From NCBI GenBank assembly GCA_016764035.1, contig JAESSQ010000256.1:1-11000 (forward strand): DNA of 11,000 bases, read 5' to 3'. The stretch is from Gammaproteobacteria bacterium. GTDB taxonomy: Bacteria; Pseudomonadota; Gammaproteobacteria; SZUA-229. This document shows, in pieces, positions 7,105-11,000 of the stretch. The notes under the pieces were generated by a model that was given only the letters and a program-made list of their open reading frames with translations, was not told where the DNA came from and did not search any database. The first letter of the stretch is position 1, and every line of letters starts with the position of its first letter. The position numbers and the translations under genes were made by a program.

Positions 7105-7125
7105 CAGCCTTAAATATTTAGGCTG
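7105..7125. promoter_or_regulatory. 21-bp imperfect palindrome between the divergent genes
   Basis: CAGCCT (7105-7110) and AGGCTG (7120-7125) flank a nearly symmetrical AT core with one mismatch. No T tract follows on either strand. It lies about 78 nt ahead of the CzcI-like gene and 30-odd nt before the glutamate synthase remnant, so it could be an operator of the czc promoter, or simply a hairpin left at a recombination junction. Confidence 0.35.
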
Positions 7126-7136
7126 TAAGATTTTGA

Positions 7137-7559
7137 CACTATACAAATTTAAGATTACTGATGATTATAACTCGGATCAAAGAAGACTCACTACGTGACA
7201 TGATGCTCGCGCTTGGCTGTATACATTCCAGAAGCTGCAACACGAATAAATGCCCGACTGGCATCACCACTCAAAACCCTGCACGTTACAAGGCACTAGA
7301 CATCGACGACAAATCAAAACGTGTAGTTAACTACCAAAACTCGACAGTTAAACATTTGGCTGAATTAATCGCTACCAGTGGACTTAAGGACATTGATGAA
7401 TTAGAACCTGAACACATCAACCGTCGCGTTAATGGTACGCAAATAAAAAACTACGCAGAGCTATACCCAAACATAAAATCTTGCTGCCTGCTGGGCTGTA
7501 ACAATATCCCTGAAAACTGGAAGACAGAATGGGAAAAAGCCTCAGCGAAGCACTGGTAG
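7137..7559 (+). pseudogene. 3' remnant of an FMN-binding glutamate synthase-family gene
   Basis: The frame is open from 7137, and an ATG at 7161 gives 132 residues. From about residue 11 it reads as the C-terminal end of FMN-dependent glutamate synthase-type proteins: LRDMMLALGC, then C20-x5-C26-x4-C31 ending NKCPTGITTQ (the 3Fe-4S cluster motif of the family), a DDKSKRVVNYQNSTVKHLAE segment, LEPEHINRRV and YAELYP. Full-length relatives are about 500 residues or more, so the FMN-barrel sequence before the cluster motif is missing. The roughly ten residues before LRDMM do not look like the family, placing the break near 7190. No ribosome site precedes the ATG. It is the only clear plus-strand gene trace here and lies between two metal-resistance blocks, so it may be a gene cut when the blocks were acquired. 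It is unlikely to be functional. Confidence 0.75.
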
Positions 7560-7714
7560 ATCACCATCCAAATCACGTAGAATCTAGTTAACCTGCAACT
7601 ATACACTGGCAGACATATTGATATTCATCAGCGTCGGTAATGATATAACACCTGCTACTTTGATTAGCGCAAAACTATGCAACTTCTCTTCGAGACAAAC
7701 TTGCAGGCACATCT

Positions 7715-7831
7715 TTACCCGGCTCCTGCCGCGTCCTGCCGAGCGTTCGCAAGATGGTATACAGACAGTATAGAACAAGCAGTACCGACGGTCAGGCCCA
7801 GTAATAAACCCTATTGTTCAAGAGTACTCAT
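7715..7831 (-). pseudogene. Small membrane-protein-like ORF broken by an early amber codon
   Basis: On the minus strand a strong GAGGAG ribosome site lies 7 nt before an ATG (7829-7831). The frame reads MSTLEQ, TAG (7811-7813), then GLLLGLTVGTACSILSVYHL and about a dozen residues more (ANARQDAAGAG) to TAA at 7715-7717. The segment after the amber would be one membrane helix followed by a polar tail, a normal layout for a single-span small protein. Together with the ribosome site, this suggests a once-intact gene of about 38 codons; a TGG-to-TAG change would be one simple route. I do not recognise the family. It could still be a chance ORF. The rest of 7560-8002 shows no other convincing gene. 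Confidence 0.35.
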
Positions 7832-7961
7832 TTTTATTCTCCTCTTGCCTGTTATTGATCCAAAAGAAATCGACTAGACTATCTGCTTCTTAAGATACAA
7901 CTACTTCACTAGCATGTCGATACCAGATTTTCACTACATTTATATGCCACACCCGCGCTTA

Positions 7962-7983
7962 GAAAAAATTTAATAATTTTTTC
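7962..7983 (-). terminator. AT-only hairpin downstream of copB
   Basis: GAAAAAATT and AATTTTTTC form a perfect 9-bp stem with a 4-nt loop, 19 nt after the copB stop codon. Only the end pair is G-C, so it would be weak as an intrinsic terminator, but it sits where one is expected and resembles the hairpin after the 86-aa gene. Confidence 0.35.
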
Positions 7984-8002
7984 AGGCATCGTTGTTATCA
8001 TC

Positions 8003-8866
8003 TCAAAACCATAGACGTATACCAGCAATAAATTGAGCATCTTCCACGACACCACCATCTGCCGAGGTAAGTTTTGCGGTATCAGCATATTGTTTCTGCC
8101 ACGCCAGGCCAACATAAGGTGCTATTTTACGTGTAAATTCATAGCGTAATCGAAAACCAAGTTGCAGATCGTTAACGCCTTTGCCTACACCAAATTCCGG
8201 TACATTATTAGCGGACAGATTAAATTCTATCCTGGGCTGCAGGATCAACCGTTGCGTGATTAAAAGGTCATAGGTGGTCGTCATGCGCGCTGATACATTT
8301 CCATCATCGTCGATGAAAACAGCAGGTTCCATCTCAAACCAGTAAGGTGCCAGGCCCTGATAGCCAAAAACGCCTAATAAACGACTTTCACTGTTTCCGC
8401 CGCCATAGACGCGATCAAAACGTACACCGAACTGCATATCCCAGTAAGCTGATACCGCTCGGCTATATAATGTCTGTAACTCTAACTCTCCTTCACTTTT
8501 ACCAACGGGAATATCACCTTCGAATTTAAACCAGAATTTATCATAGTCAGTACCTAACCAGCCCTGTATATCCCAGCGTTGTAAATTTTACTTGTCTCCG
8601 TCTCGGTACTCCAACTGGTCGATAATAATTTTGCCAATAGATATTTCATCCGTCTCTTCCCAGCCAGCCATTCCACGATATTCATATCCGCCTGAATTAG
8701 CGAAAGGGTCGCGTGCATCTGGCGGTGGCTCACCACCTTGCATCGGCACCATGTCCATGGAAGAAGCTTCGCCAGCGATTATATTGGCGGAAAAAACACT
8801 GACTACTGCTGCCATTATCAGATTCAATGACTGTTTTTTATATGAGAGTGATTTGAATAGTTTCAT
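8003..8866 (-). pseudogene. copB: copB, outer-membrane copper resistance protein, one in-frame stop
   Basis: CopB is an outer-membrane beta-barrel that works with the multicopper oxidase in Pco/Cop-type copper resistance. The ATG at 8866 overlaps the oxidase stop (ATGA). Residues 1-32 are a signal peptide (ending IIAG); then come a short Met-containing segment (MDMVPMQGG), PPDARDPFANSGGYEYRGM and IIIDQLEYRDGDK, all typical of CopB. Codon 93 is TAA (8588-8590). The same frame continues at once with NLQRWDIQGWLGTDYDKFW, FKFEGD, LQTLYSRAVSAYWD, GYQGLAPYWFEMEPAVF, LLITQRLILQPRIEFNLSA, GLRYE-like FRLRYEFTRKIAPYVGLAW and a terminal RLWF that fits an outer-membrane C-terminus. Read through, it is about 287 codons, normal for the family. 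So a single nonsense codon, not a frameshift or deletion, breaks it; a sequencing error cannot be excluded. Restart at the Met at 8437 would lack export signals. Confidence 0.85.
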
Positions 8867-10590
8867 GCCACGACTACCTCGCGGAACATACCAGCGGCCA
8901 TGTGATAGAGCAGATGACAGTGGAACGCCCAACGCCCGGGTGCATCGACCGTAACCAGAAAACTGACACGTTGCGCAGGTTGTACGGTGACGGTATGTTT
9001 TCTCACAAGAAAACCTCCGTCGGGTGACTCAAGATCTGACCACATGCCATGCAGATGCATAGGGTGAAGCATGTTGCTGTCATTATGTAAAATGATTCGA
9101 ATTCGCTCACCCAGTGGAAAGTGTATCGGTTTGGCTTCGTTTAATTTGAGCCCGTCCATCGACCAGATAAAACGCTCCATATTTCCGGTCAGATGAATTT
9201 CAATTTCGCGGTCTGGAATACGGTTATCCTCGAGTTTGTGAACACTTTTCAGATCAGCGTAGGTTAATACCCGTCGACCGTTATCGCGTAAACCGGGACC
9301 AGGGTCATCAAGATTAAAGCGCGGCATATCGACACGCATATCAACACCCGCACCGTATTCTGTACTTGCGTGTCGAACTTTTCTGGACGCGGTAGCTAAA
9401 CCCTTTTTAACCATGCCTTCATTGTTCATATCCATCGACATGGTTTCTGCTTGTTCGGCATCAGCCATCGTGCCCATCATATCTTTCAGTGTGAGCAGGA
9501 CACGTTTATCCATTTTCGGAACATCAGAGGTTATTTCAGGGCTGGCAGACAATGTTCCCCTCGCATAACCTGAGCGTTCTATAGATTGAGCAAAAACGGT
9601 ATAGGCTTTATCATCGGGTATTTCGACGATGACATCGTAAGTCTCGCCTGGGCCAATCCTGAATTCATCCACCATCACAGGGTGCACAGCCTGGCCATCG
9701 GTTGAAACCACTTTGAGTTTTAACCCCGGAATTCGCACATCGAAAAAAGACCCCGTCATCGCACCAATAAACCGTAAACGTACTTTTTCTCCGACTTTTG
9801 CCACACCATGCCAGTTAGCAGCCGGTGACGTCCCATTCATCAAATACGTATACGTCGATGCGGTAATGTCACTATAGTCAGTCGGGCTCATCCTGGCTTT
9901 GTTCCAGGGTTTACGTGTGCTCATCGCCTGGCTTAAACCGACTTGTGCGATATCATCAAAGAAATCACCCGCGGTTAACTGCTGATAATTATAATAACCG
10001 CCCATCATTTTCAAATTCAGAAAAACATTGATTGGATTCTCATCCGTCCAGTCGCTGAGTATCACCGGGTAATCTCTGTCGACCTTTTCCTCCACCGACG
10101 AGTCCTCAGGTTCTATAATCAGTGCGCCGTAAACACCTGTTTGTTCAGCTAAGGTGTGTGCGTGATACCAGTAGGTACCACTTTGTTCCAGCTTGAAACG
10201 ATGGGTAAAGGTTTCACCTGGTTCGATACCGGGAAAGCTGATACCAGGAACACCGTCCATCTCGGCGTCTAATATGATGCCGTGCCAATGAATCGAGACC
10301 ATCTCCGGGAGATTATTTGTGACATGAATCGTGACAGCATCTCCCTCTTTGATACGCAGTACAGGACCGGGCAGCAAACCATTAATTAGTGTTGCCGTTG
10401 CTTTTTTTCCTGTGATATTGACTTCCTGCTCACCGATATCCAGAAAAAACTCCGTACCCGTCAACTCGGTCGCTGATGAACGCGCCCATAAGACTGATGG
10501 AAGCATTCCTGATGAGGCGATTGCAGCCGTCGCTGCAAGCCCTTTAATAAAAACACGTCGCGATGGCTGTGGTATATGATCATGTGACAT
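8863..10590 (-). CDS. copA: CopA/PcoA-type periplasmic multicopper oxidase, Tat-exported (575 aa)
   Basis: Part of Pco/Cop copper resistance, probably oxidising Cu(I) or sequestering copper in the periplasm. The N-terminus has a Tat signal: S10-R-R-V-F-I-K followed by an Ala-rich hydrophobic stretch ending LWA at 36. Three cupredoxin domains follow. Copper ligands are complete: HWHG (101-104), HAH (143-145), HPMHLHG (509-515) and HCHLLYHMAAGM (557-568), with the type-1 Cys C558, H563 and axial M568. A Met-rich insert at about 371-393 (MMGTM...TMSMDM) resembles the copper-binding Met region of CopA proteins. I chose the ATG at 10590: it gives a standard Tat peptide and has AGAGAG 7 nt upstream, whereas the in-frame ATG at 10656 adds 22 residues unlike a leader. 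It overlaps copB by 4 bp and follows a P1B ATPase gene by about 170 nt. Not to be confused with the ATPase also named CopA. Confidence 0.93.
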   Translation of the reverse strand: MSHDHIPQPSRRVFIKGLAATAAIASSGMLPSVLWARSSATELTGTEFFLDIGEQEVNITGKKATATLINGLLPGPVLRIKEGDAVTIHVTNNLPEMVSIHWHGIILDAEMDGVPGISFPGIEPGETFTHRFKLEQSGTYWYHAHTLAEQTGVYGALIIEPEDSSVEEKVDRDYPVILSDWTDENPINVFLNLKMMGGYYNYQQLTAGDFFDDIAQVGLSQAMSTRKPWNKARMSPTDYSDITASTYTYLMNGTSPAANWHGVAKVGEKVRLRFIGAMTGSFFDVRIPGLKLKVVSTDGQAVHPVMVDEFRIGPGETYDVIVEIPDDKAYTVFAQSIERSGYARGTLSASPEITSDVPKMDKRVLLTLKDMMGTMADAEQAETMSMDMNNEGMVKKGLATASRKVRHASTEYGAGVDMRVDMPRFNLDDPGPGLRDNGRRVLTYADLKSVHKLEDNRIPDREIEIHLTGNMERFIWSMDGLKLNEAKPIHFPLGERIRIILHNDSNMLHPMHLHGMWSDLESPDGGFLVRKHTVTVQPAQRVSFLVTVDAPGRWAFHCHLLYHMAAGMFREVVVA

Positions 10591-10606
10591 ATCATTTCTC
10601 TCTATA
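10588..10606 (-). promoter_or_regulatory. Ribosome binding site that sets the oxidase start
   Basis: AGAGAG lies 7 nt before the ATG at 10588-10590, the same GAGAG spacing as czcC and czcB. It supports starting the protein at MSHDHIP, directly ahead of the Tat motif, and not at the upstream ATG (10656). Confidence 0.5.
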
Positions 10607-10759
10607 GTTTTTATATATCCAAGTAAAAGAGTGAATGCACTAACCCGAAAGTTCAATAAAACAATCTAAAAATACATCCGTATTATCATTATTTAGCCCT
10701 TGAGATAATTTAGGCTATATTTTTTTCATAAGTTATCCATTTTTATTTTATCTATCTGT
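10607..10759 (-). other. Gap between the ATPase and oxidase genes, no gene seen
   Basis: This AT-rich stretch holds no convincing ORF. It must carry the oxidase promoter if the two genes are not co-transcribed, but I see no good -35/-10 pair and no recognisable Cus/Cop box. A TAGCC/GGCTA 5-bp hairpin (10694-10717) is present but weak. Confidence 0.4.
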
Positions 10760-11000
10760 TTACAGTTTTAAATTACGCAAGCGTAGTGAGTTGGTGATCA
10801 CCGAAACCGAGCTAAAACTCATCGCTGCTGCCGCTATCATCGGTGACAATAACAGGCCAAACACTGGGTACAACACCCCGGCGGCTATCGGAACGCCGGC
10901 GGCGTTATAGATGAAAGCGAAGAACAGGTTTTCGCGAATATTACGCATGGTGGCTTTACTGAGCTTTCTGGCTCGAACAATACCGATCAGATCACCTTTA
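10760..11000 (-). CDS. P1B-type heavy-metal (copper) ATPase, C-terminal end (partial)
   Basis: Reading the minus strand from 10999 gives 79 residues plus a stop. The sequence runs KGDLIGIVRARKLSKATMRN and then IRENLFFAFIYNAAGVPIAA, followed by a hydrophobic segment with SPMIAAAAMSFSSVSVITNS and a basic tail LRLRNLKL. This is the conserved end of Cu(I)-type P1B ATPases: the R-S-T-M-NIRQNLF-like linker, the membrane helix with the Y-N pair of the transmembrane metal site, and the last helix with M-A-A-M-S-SSVSV-N-LRL carrying the Met and Ser of that site. It pumps Cu(I) out of the cytoplasm using ATP. The nucleotide-binding and phosphorylation domains lie beyond the window. No terminator is visible between it and the oxidase gene, so co-transcription is possible. 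Confidence 0.9.
   Translation of the reverse strand, partial: KGDLIGIVRARKLSKATMRNIRENLFFAFIYNAAGVPIAAGVLYPVFGLLLSPMIAAAAMSFSSVSVITNSLRLRNLKL

Noticed and set aside
7133..7161. TTGACA on the plus strand before the glutamate synthase remnant
   Set aside because: The best hexamer at 17 nt (TACTGA) is a poor -10, and the downstream frame is a broken gene.
7677..7877. 66-aa plus-strand ORF in the gene-poor stretch
   Set aside because: It has no ribosome site, no recognisable sequence and no signal peptide, and it runs antisense to the small ORF with a strong ribosome site.
7909..8115. 68-aa minus-strand ORF overlapping the end of copB
   Set aside because: It covers the copB 3' end in another frame and reads through the AT-only hairpin; no ribosome site or family likeness.
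10680..10693. AATAATGATAATA on the minus strand, similar to the first half of a Fur box, upstream of the oxidase gene
   Set aside because: Only the two direct hexamers match; the inverted third unit is missing and the region is very AT-rich, so chance is likely.
10694..10724. TAGCC/GGCTA hairpin followed by T-rich sequence on the plus strand
   Set aside because: The stem has only 5 bp and there is no plus-strand gene for it to terminate.
1..11000. Search for insertion sequences, CRISPR arrays, tRNA or rRNA genes, and attachment sites
   Set aside because: No transposase frame, regularly spaced repeats, RNA-gene sequence or flanking direct repeats were seen, so the idea of an inserted island rests only on gene remnants.

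Overview
The window looks like a metal-handling accessory region from a gammaproteobacterium. This rests on gene families (HME-RND efflux, PcoA/CopB-type copper resistance, a P1B ATPase, an FTR1-type iron permease) and a moderate, fairly AT-rich base composition. Genus cannot be assigned from the sequence. Almost everything reads on the minus strand, so the biological order runs from high to low coordinates.

Copper block (11000 to about 8003, minus): the last 79 residues of a P1B-type heavy-metal ATPase, then a Tat-exported multicopper oxidase (copA/pcoA type, 575 aa from the preferred start) with all copper-ligand motifs. Its stop overlaps the start of copB by 4 bp (ATGA). copB encodes the outer-membrane copper protein, but its frame is broken by one in-frame TAA after codon 92, with family-like sequence continuing in the same frame on the far side. 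The ATPase would clear Cu(I) from the cytoplasm and the oxidase would act on copper in the periplasm; the outer-membrane step is probably damaged.

Decayed stretch (about 8002 to 7137): no intact gene. It holds a small membrane-protein-like ORF with a strong ribosome binding site and an early amber codon, an AT-only hairpin after copB, and, on the plus strand, a 3' remnant of an FMN-binding glutamate synthase-family gene that keeps its C-x5-C-x4-C cluster motif.

RND block (about 7027 to 724, minus): a small secreted protein with a CDHCGH motif (CzcI-like by position and style), then czcC (outer-membrane factor), czcB (membrane-fusion protein, His-rich N-terminus) and czcA (1061-aa RND pump), tightly spaced and closed by a good rho-independent terminator. 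Together CzcCBA form a trans-envelope exporter for heavy-metal cations. Ligand positions favour a divalent-type (Czc-like) over a Cu(I)/Ag(I) CusA-type pump, but this is inferred from remembered alignments.

Left end (619 to 1, minus): an 86-aa secreted, highly charged protein of unknown function and the N-terminus of an FTR1-family iron permease. A 27-bp near-perfect, Fur-box-like palindrome overlaps a plausible promoter directly upstream of the permease gene, suggesting separate iron control. No metal-responsive regulator (CopRS, CueR, CzcRS) is encoded here. I see no clearly new system; the most notable items are the single-codon copB lesion, the iron operator, the CDHCGH protein and the tandem hairpins ahead of czcC.
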